Assembly (NCBI RefSeq): GCF_034096925.1
Contig: NZ_JAWZSQ010000014.1
Location: forward strand, 1 to 64,000
Direction: 5' to 3'
Origin: Patulibacter defluvii
GTDB taxonomy: Bacteria; Actinomycetota; Thermoleophilia; Solirubrobacterales; Solirubrobacteraceae
DNA: 64,000 nucleotides
Positions 51,301 to 59,352 of this stretch are shown here, one piece after another. The notes beneath the pieces were generated by a model. It searched no databases. It worked only from the letters and a program-made list of their open reading frames with translations, and had not been told where the DNA came from. A program made the position numbers and the translations under genes. Position 1 is the first letter of the stretch; each line of letters opens with the position of its first letter.

Positions 51301-52545
51301 CTGCCGAAGGAGGTCCGCCGCGAGCTGGTGCCGATCCCGGAGACCGCCCAGCGGCTCCTGGAGCGGATGACCCCGCGCAGCGCGCCGCTGCCGGTCGCCC
51401 TCGCCCGCGAGCTGAACGCCGGACCCTGGCACCCCCCCACCCGGGTCACCCCGGCGATGCTCGACCCGGCGCGGCTGCCGAGCCACCTGCGGATGAGCTT
51501 CCGGATCGAGGACGACGAGCAGGACCCGCCGGCGCTGGTCGCCGAGGGCCACGACCTGGCGGCGCTGCGGGCCGCCGTCCAGCCGAAGCTGCGGGCGGCG
51601 CTGGCCGCGGCGACGCCGTCGATCGAGCGCGCGGGCCTGCGCGACTGGATCTTCGGCGCGCTGCCGCGGACGGTCGCCCTGCCCGGCACCGGCGGCACCG
51701 TCCGCGCCCATCCGGCGCTGGTCGACGAGGGCGACAGCGTCGCCGTGCGGGTGCTCGACGGCGAGGCGGCCCAGGCCGACGCGATGTGGCGCGGCACCCG
51801 CCGGCTGCTGCTGCTGACGATCCCCTCGCCGGCCCGGCAGCTGCCGAAGACGCTCGACCAGCGGGCCCAGCTGGTGCTGGCCACGGCGCCCCACGGCAGC
51901 GTCGACGCGCTGCTGGAGGACGTGGTCGTGGCGACGGTCGACGGGCTGCTGGCCTTCGCCGGCGGACCGGTCTGGGACCAGGAGGCGTTCGCGGCACTGC
52001 GGGCCGACGTCGCCGGGCGGCTGCCGACCGCGGCCCCGAAGGTGCTCCAGCAAGTGGTGCGGATCGTCGACGCCGAGCGCGACGTCCGCCGGCGGCTGGA
52101 GGACCTCTCGCTGGCCGCGGCCGGAACCGCGTCGGAGGCGGCCTTCGCCGACGCGCTGCGCGACGTCGAGGCCCAGCTGCGGGGGCTGGTCCACCCCGGG
52201 TTCGCGACCGCGGCCGGGCCGCGGCGGCTGCCCGACGTGCTCCGCTACCTGCGCGGGATCGAGCGGCGGCTGGAGCGGCTGCCCGACACCGTCGCCCGCG
52301 ACCACGACCGGATGCAGGCGATCCGCGAGCTGGAGGCGGCCTACCGCGCCCGCCGCGACGGCTGGCCGGCCGGGGCCCCGCGGCCGGCGGCGCTCGACGA
52401 GGTCCGGTGGATGATCGAGGAGCTGCGGCTGGCCCAGTTCGCCCAGGGCTTCGCGGGCGGCCGCGGCGGCGACGGGCCGGTCTCCGCCAAGCGGATCCGG
52501 CGGCTGCTCGACGAGGTCGGCCGGGCGCCGGGCGCCGGACTATGA
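48316..52545 (+). CDS. hrpA: ATP-dependent RNA helicase HrpA
   Basis: A 1409-residue DEAH-box helicase. Walker A GETGSGKTTQ at about 98-107, TQPRRIAA, DEAH at 195-198 in IIIDEAHERS, motif III ITSATID, motif V VATNVAETSLTVPGI-like (VLATNVAETSLT) and motif VI QRKGRCGRT. Then HA2/OB domains and a long DUF3418 C-terminal region, as in E. coli HrpA (about 1300 residues). An acidic/Arg-rich insert (about 260-300) is lineage-specific. Role in ribosome or mRNA surveillance. ATG at 48316; GTG at 48307 possible. TAGCGT (48299) is a candidate -10. Confidence 0.94.
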   Translation: MADAVTTPDLRERLRTLSLRDEHRLARRVDRLRHQRDDGARARELAKLLPELERAEARVAARRAAVPAVSYPEELPVSARRDDLLAAIRDHQVVVVAGETGSGKTTQLPKICLELGRGVRGTIAHTQPRRIAARTVAERIADELDVELGGAIGYSVRFNDRASETTLVRLMTDGLLLAEIQRDRLLRRYDTIIIDEAHERSLNIDFLLGCVKQILPKRPELKVVITSATIDPERFSAHFDDAPIVEVSGRTYPVEVRYRPIEDPDADSDDPDDDDRRRPRPGNRARGAAGDRDQAEAIGDAVEELLAHHRRTHGASERGDVLVFLSGEREIRDAAEALAGRFGTPRPGQQPIEILPLYARLAASEQQRVFRLERGGRTRVVLATNVAETSLTVPGIKYVIDPGTARISRYSPRLKVQRLPIERISQASADQRKGRCGRTSDGICIRLYSEDDFAGRPEFTDPEILRTNLASVILQMAALELGAIERFPFLEPPDGRQVRDGVLLLEELGALTAGRATKAQRADEPAARLTPLGRKLANLPVDPRMARMVLEADRLGCTDEVIVIAAALSIQDPRERPADEQAAADQAHARFKDERSDFLAYLHLWRYLRTQQRALSGNQFRKRSKAEFLHYLRIREWQDLVAQLRQAAKQVGVTVPHDRRADAPAADDEPLGAAHAEDRLAAADAERIHLALLSGLLSHVGLKESEPAKGRPKGPKGRPPRPEYVGARGARFQLFPGSALSRKPPTWTMVAELVETSRLFGRTAARIEPGWIEPLAEHLIVRTHAEPRWDRKRGSVVATERALLYGLPVVAGRTVQYGRIDPVASRGIFLRSALVEGDWDGGRAGGAEILAENARRIAEVEALEERVRRRDLLVDDEVLYAFLDERLPEAIVGGVEFDRWWREERQRRPELLVYPRELLVRDAPDDERDEARLRPTAWKQGEITLPLSYRFEPGSEHDGVTVHVPLKVLPQLQPIGFEWLVPGLRPELVTTLLRLLPKEVRRELVPIPETAQRLLERMTPRSAPLPVALARELNAGPWHPPTRVTPAMLDPARLPSHLRMSFRIEDDEQDPPALVAEGHDLAALRAAVQPKLRAALAAATPSIERAGLRDWIFGALPRTVALPGTGGTVRAHPALVDEGDSVAVRVLDGEAAQADAMWRGTRRLLLLTIPSPARQLPKTLDQRAQLVLATAPHGSVDALLEDVVVATVDGLLAFAGGPVWDQEAFAALRADVAGRLPTAAPKVLQQVVRIVDAERDVRRRLEDLSLAAAGTASEAAFADALRDVEAQLRGLVHPGFATAAGPRRLPDVLRYLRGIERRLERLPDTVARDHDRMQAIRELEAAYRARRDGWPAGAPRPAALDEVRWMIEELRLAQFAQGFAGGRGGDGPVSAKRIRRLLDEVGRAPGAGL

Positions 52546-52598
52546 TCGCGCCGGAGCGTCCGGGGCCGCGGTGGCACCGGCGAAGGGAGTCGTGAGCG

Positions 52599-52982
52599 GT
52601 GTTCGAGAAGATCGTGGTCGGGACCGACGGGTCGCCGACCGCCCTGGTGGCGCTGCGCCACGCGATCCGGCTGGCGGCCGCGGGCGGTGCGTCGATCGAC
52701 GTCGTGACCGCCCACGACCCCGAGCGGGAGGGTGATCCGGAGGCGATCCTGCGCGACGCCGAGGCGGTCGTCCGCGAGGGCGGCGTGGCCGACGTCCGCA
52801 CGCACGCCGTGCCCGGCGACCCGGCCGAGGCGATCATCCGCCTGACCGACCGCGTCAAGGGCGACCTGATCGTGATCGGCAACAAGGGCATGACCGGCAC
52901 CAAGCGGTTCCTGCTCGGCTCGGTCCCGGACAAGATCTCGCACCACGCCGACGCGTCGGTCCTGATCGTCCACACCACCTGA
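52599..52982 (+). CDS. universal stress protein A family
   Basis: A 127-residue UspA-domain protein. It starts EKIVVGTDGSPTALVALRHA and has the ATP-binding pattern GNKGMTGTKRFLLGS (G-2x-G-9x-GS) followed by SVLIVHTT. It binds ATP and helps stress survival in known members. GTG start at 52599 with ribosome site AAGGGAGT a proper distance upstream. A terminator hairpin follows. Confidence 0.92.
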   Translation: MFEKIVVGTDGSPTALVALRHAIRLAAAGGASIDVVTAHDPEREGDPEAILRDAEAVVREGGVADVRTHAVPGDPAEAIIRLTDRVKGDLIVIGNKGMTGTKRFLLGSVPDKISHHADASVLIVHTT

Positions 52983-52987
52983 GTCCG

Positions 52988-53011
52988 CGGCCGGCGTTTG
53001 CGCGCCGGCCG
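52988..53011 (+). terminator. hairpin terminator after the universal stress protein gene
   Basis: CGGCCGGCG (52988-52996) and CGCCGGCCG (53003-53011) form a 9-bp stem with loop TTTGCG, six bases beyond the stop codon. Confidence 0.6.
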
Positions 53012-53053
53012 GACGGGTAGGGAGCAGACGGAGCCTCGACCCGAGGAGCGCCG

Positions 53054-53302
53054 ATGACCCTGCCCGCGCCCGCACCGCCGATCGCCGAGCGACCGCCGCC
53101 GCAGCCGGAGATCCCCGTCCCCGACTGGCAGCCGTCGCCGGTCGTCCCCCCGCCCCCGCAGCCCGGCCCCGATCCCGCGCCGGACCCGCAGCCGCCGACC
53201 CCGCGGCCCGATCCCGGGCCCGGCGTGCCGCTGCCCGACCCGTCGCCGGGCCCCGATCCGACGCCGCCGGTCGAGCCGGAGCCCGACCCGGAACCGGTCT
53301 GA
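53054..53302 (+). CDS. small proline-rich protein
   Basis: An 82-residue protein almost wholly of Pro, Asp, Gly, Glu and Val, with repeats such as PDPQPP, PRPDPGPG and PGPDPTPP. No signal peptide or fold is visible. A good ribosome site (GAGGAG, five bases before the ATG) supports translation. The composition suggests an unstructured, extended polypeptide. Function unknown; could instead be a coding-like stretch of GC-rich DNA. Confidence 0.5.
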   Translation: MTLPAPAPPIAERPPPQPEIPVPDWQPSPVVPPPPQPGPDPAPDPQPPTPRPDPGPGVPLPDPSPGPDPTPPVEPEPDPEPV

Positions 53303-53380
53303 CGGCGGGCGAACCGCTCCCGTCGCCGGCTTGGACAGCGGGCCAGAGACGGCGGGCGGGCGCGCTGACACGATCGACGC

Positions 53381-53542
53381 ATGCTCCGCTCCTCGCTCAC
53401 CCCGACCAGCTCCGAGTCGGCCGTCGTCGCCTCGCTGCTGGCCGCCGACGCCCTGGCCCGCCGCCGCCGGGCCCGTGGCGCCGGCGCCCGCCCCGTCCCC
53501 GCCGGACCGCTCGCCGCGCCGCCGACCGCCGGCAGCGGCTGA
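53381..53542 (+). CDS. short hypothetical ORF (53 residues)
   Basis: An ATG-started frame of 53 codons beginning MLRSSLTPTSSESAVVASLL and ending in TGA, with an Arg/Ala-rich middle. CACGAT lies six bases before the ATG, matching the leaderless spacing seen at other genes here. No homology recognised; weakly supported. Confidence 0.3.
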   Translation: MLRSSLTPTSSESAVVASLLAADALARRRRARGAGARPVPAGPLAAPPTAGSG

Positions 53543-53587
53543 GCGGGCGCGCCCGTCGCCCGCCTGCCCGCGCCCGCGCCGTCCGCC

Positions 53588-54277
53588 TCAGCCCTGGACG
53601 AGCGTGTTGACGGCGCGGTCGCGGAGCGCGGCGGCGGCCCGCCCGTAGAGCCGCTGCTTGATCGTCGCCAGCGTCGCCGGGTCCTTGCCCGCCAGGCTCG
53701 CCGCGCGCTCGATCGCCCGCGGCAGCAGCTCCTCCTCCGCCACCGCCTCGTCGACGATCCGCGCCGCGGCGGCGTCGACCCCGCCGTAGCGGCGACCGGT
53801 CGTCAGCGCCTCGTTGCTGGTCCAGACCGGCAGCCGGGCGATCAGCAGCTCGGTCATCCCGGGCGAGAAGGGAATCCGGATGTCGACCTCCGGCAGGCAG
53901 ACGAAGCCGCGGTCGGCGCGCATGATCCGGTGGTCGTGGGTCAGCGCCAGCAGCGCCCCGCCGGCGAAGGCGTGGCCCTGGATCGCGGCCACGGTCGGCA
54001 GGCCGAGCGTCAGCGCCTGCGCCAGCAGGTCGTGCAGCTGGTCGACGAAGGCCCCGACGCCCTCCGGGTTGGCCTCCATCCAGTCGAGGTCGAGCCCGTT
54101 CGACCAGAACTTGCCGCTGGCGGTGGTGACGAGCGCCCGCGGGGCCGGCAGCGCCTCGACCTCGTCGAGCAGCGCCGCGACCGCGCCCAGCCAGTCGGGG
54201 GTGAAGCGGTTCTCGCCGTCGCCCAGGTTCAGGACGTGGACGTCGCCGTCGCGGGCGAGGGAGGGGGCTGCGCTCAT
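53588..54277 (-). CDS. enoyl-CoA hydratase/isomerase family protein (enoyl-CoA delta-isomerase-like)
   Basis: A 229-residue crotonase-fold protein. The oxyanion-hole segment is ALVTTASGKFWSNGLDLDWM and the second is IQGHAFAGGALLALTHDHRIM; the active-site area RGFVCLPEVDIRIPFSPGM resembles peroxisomal-type delta3-delta2-enoyl-CoA isomerases, with Glu in LPEVD. Likely acts on unsaturated fatty acyl-CoA in beta-oxidation. Monocistronic or with nothing obvious. Confidence 0.87.
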   Translation of the reverse strand: MSAAPSLARDGDVHVLNLGDGENRFTPDWLGAVAALLDEVEALPAPRALVTTASGKFWSNGLDLDWMEANPEGVGAFVDQLHDLLAQALTLGLPTVAAIQGHAFAGGALLALTHDHRIMRADRGFVCLPEVDIRIPFSPGMTELLIARLPVWTSNEALTTGRRYGGVDAAAARIVDEAVAEEELLPRAIERAASLAGKDPATLATIKQRLYGRAAAALRDRAVNTLVQG

Positions 54278-54340
54278 CGGGTCGGACCTCGGTCGGGGGT
54301 GGCGCCGGCGATCCTGCCAGATCGTCGCCGGACAGCGGCC

Positions 54341-55060
54341 CTAGGAGAGCGCGGCCGTGTCGCCCGCCGTCAGCGCGGCCACGGTCGCGCGGCCGTCGGC
54401 GGCGGCCGTCGCGCGGTGGACGGCGCCGAGGCCGTGGACCCGCACCCGGTCGCCGTCGCGCTCGAGCGTGGTGTGCTCGTCGATCCCCCAGCCGACCGTG
54501 CCGGGCCGCCGGCGGAGCGCGGCCAGCAGCCGCGGCAGCGTGCCCCACTGGGCGCAGTGAACGTCGACCGCGCCCGGCAGCAGGCCCAGCCCCGGCCGCA
54601 CGGTCAGCGGCTCCAGGCCCTCGCCGACGTCGGGATCGCAGACCGCCACCGCGCCGTCGCGCCAGCCGCCGACGATCGCCGCCGTCGCCGCGATCGCCGC
54701 CCCGGCCGAGAAGCCGGCGTAGGGCAGGCCGCGCTCGCGCAGCGCCGCGACCCAGCCGTCGGCGACGGCGAAGCGCTGCTGGTAGCCGGGCGTCTCGCCG
54801 CCGGCCACGAAGACCCCGCTGGCCCCGTCCAGGTCGGCGGCCGCCGGCGGCCGCGACGGCGACAGCACGACCGTCCGCACCGCCCCCGCCCCCGCCCCGG
54901 TCAGGGCGACGCGCCAGCGGTCCGGGTCGGTCTCGGCGCCCTCGTCGAGCAGGTAGGCGACGACCGTCGCGTCCGGCCCGCCGGCCGCCGCCGCGAAGGG
55001 CGCGTGCGAGGCCGCGACGCCCTCGGGGTCGCGGCCGCCGCCGATCAGGAAGCAGCGCAT
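54341..55060 (-). CDS. peptidase S51 family protein (peptidase E / cyanophycinase-like)
   Basis: A 239-residue class-I-amidotransferase-fold serine peptidase. Nucleophile in YAGFSAGAAIAA (Ser), GGETPGYQQRF, and the histidine segment VDVHCAQWGTLPRLLAAL. Cleaves Asp-X or isoaspartyl-type bonds in known members. It starts 19 bases after the stop of the glycosidase-like gene, so both may share a message. Confidence 0.85.
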   Translation of the reverse strand: MRCFLIGGGRDPEGVAASHAPFAAAAGGPDATVVAYLLDEGAETDPDRWRVALTGAGAGAVRTVVLSPSRPPAAADLDGASGVFVAGGETPGYQQRFAVADGWVAALRERGLPYAGFSAGAAIAATAAIVGGWRDGAVAVCDPDVGEGLEPLTVRPGLGLLPGAVDVHCAQWGTLPRLLAALRRRPGTVGWGIDEHTTLERDGDRVRVHGLGAVHRATAAADGRATVAALTAGDTAALS

Positions 55061-55079
55061 CGGGCCGCCGGCGACCGTC

Positions 55080-56192
55080 CTACTTGAGCTTGGTGAAGAC
55101 CGGCAGCACCGCGCGGTCGTTGCCGGCCTCGTCCTTGAGGCCCGAGAAGAAGATCGCCTTCGGGTCGCGGACGTTGAACCAGAGCAGCCCGCGGATGCCG
55201 TTCTTCGCGGCGATGTCCCAGGCGCTCTGCAGCCAGGTGGCGGCGGTGGTGTCCGGGATCGTCTGGCTGCTGACCTTGAAGATGTAGGCGAACTCGGTGA
55301 TGTACAGCCGCTTGATCGCCGTGCCCGGGATCCGCTTCGTGCGCGCCGCCCGCTTCAGCAGGTTGCGCTGGGTCGCGAGGTTGCGGATCGTCCACATGTC
55401 GTTGCTGCGGAGCCGCTTGGTCGGGTTGTTCTTGTAGTCGTAGGAGTGGATCGTGAAGGCGTCGGCCTTGATCGCGTAGTCCTTCGCCTTCGTGCCCTTC
55501 CGCGCCCGCCAGTTCTTGTCGAGGCCGAGCGCCTCGCGCAGGAACGGCCCCGGGTTCGACGACTTCGCCGTGCTGCGCGCGTAGGGGGCCAGCTCGCCGG
55601 CCACGACCAGCGCCTTGGGGGTCTGCTTCTTGACCTCCTCGTAGGCGATGTTCTGCATCTTGCGCCAGACCTCGGGCCCGTGCTTCTTCGGCAGCTGGGT
55701 CTGGTAGTTCGACTCGTTCCAGGGCGACCAGACGAGCTTCACCGGCAGGCCCTTGAGCGCCGCCACCGACTTGCGCACGAACTTGCGGTAGCCGTTGAGG
55801 CTGACCTTGCGGGCGTCGGTCTTGTAGCGGGTGCCCAGCTCGCCGTTGAAGCTGATGAAGAGCGTGTCGATCCCCGCCGCGGCGCCCTCGGTCGCCATCC
55901 GCCGGATCGAGGCGACCTCGTGCGGGAACGGGAAGTGGTGCTTGGCGTCCCAGTGCAGGAACGTGCGCGCGAAGCTGACGTTGGCGTCCTTCGCGACCTG
56001 GAAGAACTCGCGCCGGAGGCCGGCGTCGTCGCCGCGGGCGGTGACCTCGTCGGCCAGGCCCTTGGCCATCGCCGAGGCGCCGGCCGGGGCGGCGAGCGCG
56101 GGCGTCGCGGCGGTCGCCAGGAGCAGCAGCAGGGTGAGGGTCCGCGAGCGCGCAGGCGTCGGCCGGGACCCACCGGAAAGGGACGTAAGCAC
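55080..56192 (-). CDS. secreted glycoside-hydrolase-like TIM-barrel protein
   Basis: A 370-residue exported protein with the signal segment RTLTLLLLLATAATPALAAP. The barrel carries a likely acid/base Glu in LVWSPWNESNYQ (NE at the end of beta-4) and a likely nucleophile in RLYITEFAYIF, the pattern of clan-A glycosidases. No family number can be assigned by eye. I use GTG 56192 because TACCCT (56205-56200, minus) sits exactly seven bases before it; the GTG at 56231 gives a longer, less signal-like N-terminus. Lys/Arg-rich, suggesting interaction with acidic polymers. Confidence 0.72.
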   Translation of the reverse strand: MLTSLSGGSRPTPARSRTLTLLLLLATAATPALAAPAGASAMAKGLADEVTARGDDAGLRREFFQVAKDANVSFARTFLHWDAKHHFPFPHEVASIRRMATEGAAAGIDTLFISFNGELGTRYKTDARKVSLNGYRKFVRKSVAALKGLPVKLVWSPWNESNYQTQLPKKHGPEVWRKMQNIAYEEVKKQTPKALVVAGELAPYARSTAKSSNPGPFLREALGLDKNWRARKGTKAKDYAIKADAFTIHSYDYKNNPTKRLRSNDMWTIRNLATQRNLLKRAARTKRIPGTAIKRLYITEFAYIFKVSSQTIPDTTAATWLQSAWDIAAKNGIRGLLWFNVRDPKAIFFSGLKDEAGNDRAVLPVFTKLK

Positions 56193-56269
56193 CCGCGGAA
56201 GGGTACGCGAAGCCGCTCGCCGCCACGCCACCCCTCCCGGCGGCCGGCCCGCGGCCGGCGGCGACCCGA

Positions 56270-56728
56270 TCAGTCGGCGGGATCGTCGACGGCGTCCGCC
56301 GGACCGAACCAGCGGGCGATGTCGAACCGCGGCCGGTCGCCCCAGAGCGACTCCAGCCGGTAGAAGTCGCGGGTCTCCGGCACGAACACGTGGACCACGA
56401 CGTCGCCGTAGTCGAGCAGCACCCAGCGGGCCTCCTGGACCCCCTCGACCCGTCGCGGCAGCCGCCGCGGCTCGTCGTGCTTCAGCCCCTCGTGGATCGC
56501 GTCGTGGATCGCCTTGACCTGGCGGTCGGTGTTGCCGGTCAGGATCACGAAGGCGTCGGTGTAGGCCGACGCGCCGCGCAGGTCGACGGCGACCGGGTCG
56601 TGGGCCTTGCGGTCGGCGGCCAGCTCGGCGATCCGGCCGACGAGGGCGTCGAGCTCGGGATCGGGCGGCAGCGAGTCGTCGGGCGGCTCGGGGGCCACGT
56701 CGGAGGAGATGAAGGTGCGCTTGCTCAT
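56270..56728 (-). CDS. rsfS: ribosome silencing factor RsfS
   Basis: A 152-residue RsfS/YbeB protein. Core: DPVAVDLRGASAYTDAFVILTGNTDRQVKAI (seen at about residues 44-74), then EARWVLLDYGDVVVHVF and RDFYRLESLWGD. It binds ribosomal protein uL14 and blocks subunit joining under starvation. It follows nadD with a 4-bp overlap, the classical order. Confidence 0.95.
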   Translation of the reverse strand: MSKRTFISSDVAPEPPDDSLPPDPELDALVGRIAELAADRKAHDPVAVDLRGASAYTDAFVILTGNTDRQVKAIHDAIHEGLKHDEPRRLPRRVEGVQEARWVLLDYGDVVVHVFVPETRDFYRLESLWGDRPRFDIARWFGPADAVDDPAD

Positions 56729-57360
56729 GCGGGTTCGGGGCCGTTGCGGGAACCGCCCTCCGTCACACGGTAGAGCCCCTGGTCGACGATGCGCTGCTCG
56801 ACCCCGGCCGGCACCAGGTGGTGGATCGTCTCGCCGGCCCGCACGCGCGCCCGGATCAGGGTCGACGAGAGGCCCATCGGCGGCATCGCGAAGGGCAGGA
56901 AGCGGTCCTCGGCGCCCAGCTCGCGGAGCGCCGCGCGGGCCCGCCGGTGGCCGTCGTCGCCGCGCTCCGCGACCGCGACCGCGGCGAACGAGAGCACGTC
57001 GTGGGGCCGGTGCCAGGCGCCCAGCCCGGCGGCGGCGTCGCCCCCCAGCAGCAGCACGAACTCGTCGTCGGGCCGCAGCGCCCGCAGCTCGGCGAGCGTG
57101 TCGGCGGTGTAGGAGGGACCCTCGCGGTGCAGCTCGACGTCGCAGACCTCGAGCCGCCGCTCCTCGCCCGCGACCGCCGCGTGGCAGAGCGCCAGCCGCT
57201 CCTCGGGACCGGGATCGCCGTCGACCACCTTGTGCGGCGGCCGCGGCGCCAGCACCAGCAGCACCCGGTCGAGGGCGAGCGCGTCGCGGGCGCACTCGGC
57301 CAGCACCAGGTGCGCCAGGTGCGGCGGGTTGAAGGTGCCGCCGAGCAGCCCGATCCGCAT
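56725..57360 (-). CDS. nadD: nicotinate-nucleotide adenylyltransferase
   Basis: A 211-residue NadD. Nucleotide motif GLLGGTFNPPHLAHLVLAE (GxFxPxHxxH), and the C-terminal SSTLIRARV (ISST-R motif). It makes deamido-NAD from nicotinate mononucleotide and ATP. It starts 11 bases after proA ends. Confidence 0.95.
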   Translation of the reverse strand: MRIGLLGGTFNPPHLAHLVLAECARDALALDRVLLVLAPRPPHKVVDGDPGPEERLALCHAAVAGEERRLEVCDVELHREGPSYTADTLAELRALRPDDEFVLLLGGDAAAGLGAWHRPHDVLSFAAVAVAERGDDGHRRARAALRELGAEDRFLPFAMPPMGLSSTLIRARVRAGETIHHLVPAGVEQRIVDQGLYRVTEGGSRNGPEPA

Positions 57361-57371
57361 GCCGCGCGCGC

Positions 57372-58649
57372 TCAGGGGCGGACGTGGCCGTCGCCGCGCA
57401 CCAGGTAGCGGTACGTGGTCAGCTCGCGGAGGCCGATCGGGCCGCGGGCGTGGAGCTTCTGGGTCGAGATCCCGATCTCCGCCCCCATCCCGAACTCGCC
57501 GCCGTCGGTGAAGCGGGTCGAGGCGTTGACGTAGACCGCCGCCGACCCGACCCCGCGCTCGAAGGCCCGGATCGCGACGGCGTCGCGGGCGACGATCGAG
57601 TCGCTGTGGCCCGAGCCGTGCTCCTCGATGTGCTCGATCGCGGCGAAGACGTCGTCGACCACCCGCACGCCGAGGATCAGCGCCAGGTGCTCGGTGTCCC
57701 AGTCCTCGGCGGTCGCCGGCACGACCGGGGTGCCCTGGCCCTCGACCAGCGGCCGGGCCGCGTCGTCGGCCCGCAGCTCGACCTGGTCGGCGGCCAGCCG
57801 CCGCGCCATCCGCGGCAGGAACTCGGCCGCGACGTCGCGGTGGACCAGCAGCGTCTCGGCCGCGTTGCAGACGCCCGGGCGCTGGACCTTGCTGTTCTGG
57901 ACGATCGCCTCGGCCTGGTCGAGGTCGGCCGAGGCGTCGACGTAGACGTGGCCGATGCCGGCCGCGGCGAAGATCACCGGCACCGTCGCGACGCCCTTCA
58001 GCGCCGCCTTCAGCCCGTCCCCGCCGCGGGGGATGATCAGGTCGACGTAGCGGTCCTGCGTGGCCAGCTCGGCCAGCTCCTCGCGGCCGCCGCCGGCGAC
58101 GATCTGGATGCTGTCGGCCGGCAGCCCGGCGCCCTCGGCCGCCTCGGCGGCGACCCGGGCCAGGACCGCGTTCGAGTGCTGGGCGCTCGACGAGCCGCGG
58201 AGCACGATCGCGTTGCCGCTCTTGATCGCCAGCGCCGCGGCGTCGATCGTGACGTTCGGCCGCGCCTCGTAGACGACGGCGACGACCCCGAGCGGGATCC
58301 GCTGGCGCAGCACGTCGAGCCCGTTCGGCAGCCGGAAGCCCTCGATCGCCTCGCCGACCGGGTCGCGGAGGGCGACCACGTCGCGGACGGCCCCGGCGAT
58401 CCCCGCCAGCCGGCCCTCGTCCAGCGCCAGCCGGTCCATCAGCGCGCTGGCCAGGCCGTTCTCGCGGCCGGCGGCCAGGTCGCGCTCGTTGGCCTCGAGG
58501 ATCTCGCCCGACCGCGCCTCCAGCGCCGCGGCGATCGCCTCCAGCGCGGCGTCCTTCGTGCGGCTGTCGACCGCGGCCAGGCGGCGGCCGGCGGCGCGGG
58601 CGCGGCGGGCCACGTCGGTGACGGTGCGGACGTCGGTCGTGGTGGCCAT
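57372..58649 (-). CDS. proA: gamma-glutamyl phosphate reductase
   Basis: A 425-residue ProA. Landmarks: PLGVVAVVYEARPNVT, SGNAIVLRGSSSAQHSN, and the catalytic cysteine in QRPGVCNAAETLL. Second step of proline synthesis from glutamate, using NADPH. ATG at 58649; TACCCT (58661-58656, minus) lies six bases upstream, so the rsfS-nadD-proA message is probably leaderless. Confidence 0.95.
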   Translation of the reverse strand: MATTTDVRTVTDVARRARAAGRRLAAVDSRTKDAALEAIAAALEARSGEILEANERDLAAGRENGLASALMDRLALDEGRLAGIAGAVRDVVALRDPVGEAIEGFRLPNGLDVLRQRIPLGVVAVVYEARPNVTIDAAALAIKSGNAIVLRGSSSAQHSNAVLARVAAEAAEGAGLPADSIQIVAGGGREELAELATQDRYVDLIIPRGGDGLKAALKGVATVPVIFAAAGIGHVYVDASADLDQAEAIVQNSKVQRPGVCNAAETLLVHRDVAAEFLPRMARRLAADQVELRADDAARPLVEGQGTPVVPATAEDWDTEHLALILGVRVVDDVFAAIEHIEEHGSGHSDSIVARDAVAIRAFERGVGSAAVYVNASTRFTDGGEFGMGAEIGISTQKLHARGPIGLRELTTYRYLVRGDGHVRP

Positions 58650-58804
58650 GGAGGAAGGGTACCCACCCCGATCGGCCGGCCCGGGGCGGGGTCGGAACCC
58701 CCGTCGCGGAGGGCCGTTCCCCGGAAGTTCTCCCGTGGACGCCGTCTACGCGTCAGAATGCCCCGCACCCCGTCGGGACCCCCAGCCCGACCGGGCCCGA
58801 ATCG

Positions 58805-59350
58805 ATGCCCCTGAACGCTCCGCTCGGCACCGCCGCCACCACCCTCGTCCTGCTGCTCGCCGCCGCTCCATCAGCCGGCGCGGCCTGCGCCGACGCCGAC
58901 CGCCGGGCCACCCCGGGCGCGCTGCCCGAGGTCCGCGCGGCGACGCTCTGCCTGATCGGCGAGCGGCGCGCGGCGGCCGGCGTGCCGCCGCTGCGGGTCC
59001 AGGCGACGCTCCAGCGGCTCTCGCGCTCGTACGCGCGGCAGATGGTCCGGCGCGGGTTCTTCTCCCACACCAGCCCCGGCGGGGCGACGCTGGTCGACCG
59101 CCTGCGGGCCGCCGGCTACGCCCGCCGCGGCCACCGCTGGCAGGCGGCCGAGAACCTGGCCTGGGCGACCGGCTCGCGGGCGACCCCGCGGCGGATCGTC
59201 GCCAGCTGGATGGCCTCGCCGCAGCACCGGGCCAACCTGCTGGCCCGCCGCTACCGCGAGACCGGGCTGGCGATCGTCACCGGCACCCCGCAGCCGGCCA
59301 GCGGCCAGCCGCGGGTGACGGTCGTCCAGCAGTTCGGCGTCCGCAAGTAG
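58805..59350 (+). CDS. secreted CAP/SCP-domain protein
   Basis: A 181-residue exported protein with signal peptide (TTLVLLLAAAPSAGA). CAP-domain features are LIGERRAAAGVPPLR, LSRSYARQMVRRGFFSHTSP and AENLAWATGS, with the HxxNLL-like HRANLLARRYRETGLAI. CAP proteins bind sterols or lipids, or act extracellularly; bacterial roles are unclear. Its end lies two bases from the convergent ABC permease stop. Confidence 0.87.
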   Translation: MPLNAPLGTAATTLVLLLAAAPSAGAACADADRRATPGALPEVRAATLCLIGERRAAAGVPPLRVQATLQRLSRSYARQMVRRGFFSHTSPGGATLVDRLRAAGYARRGHRWQAAENLAWATGSRATPRRIVASWMASPQHRANLLARRYRETGLAIVTGTPQPASGQPRVTVVQQFGVRK

Positions 59351-59352
59351 CG

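Noticed and set aside
47401..52305. Open frame of over 1600 codons on the minus strand opposite hrpA
   Set aside because: Third-position GC bias keeps the antisense frame free of stops. The sequence is low-complexity Arg/Gly/Leu/Pro/Gln and has no domain; only its end (the secreted protein at 48192-47401) is real.
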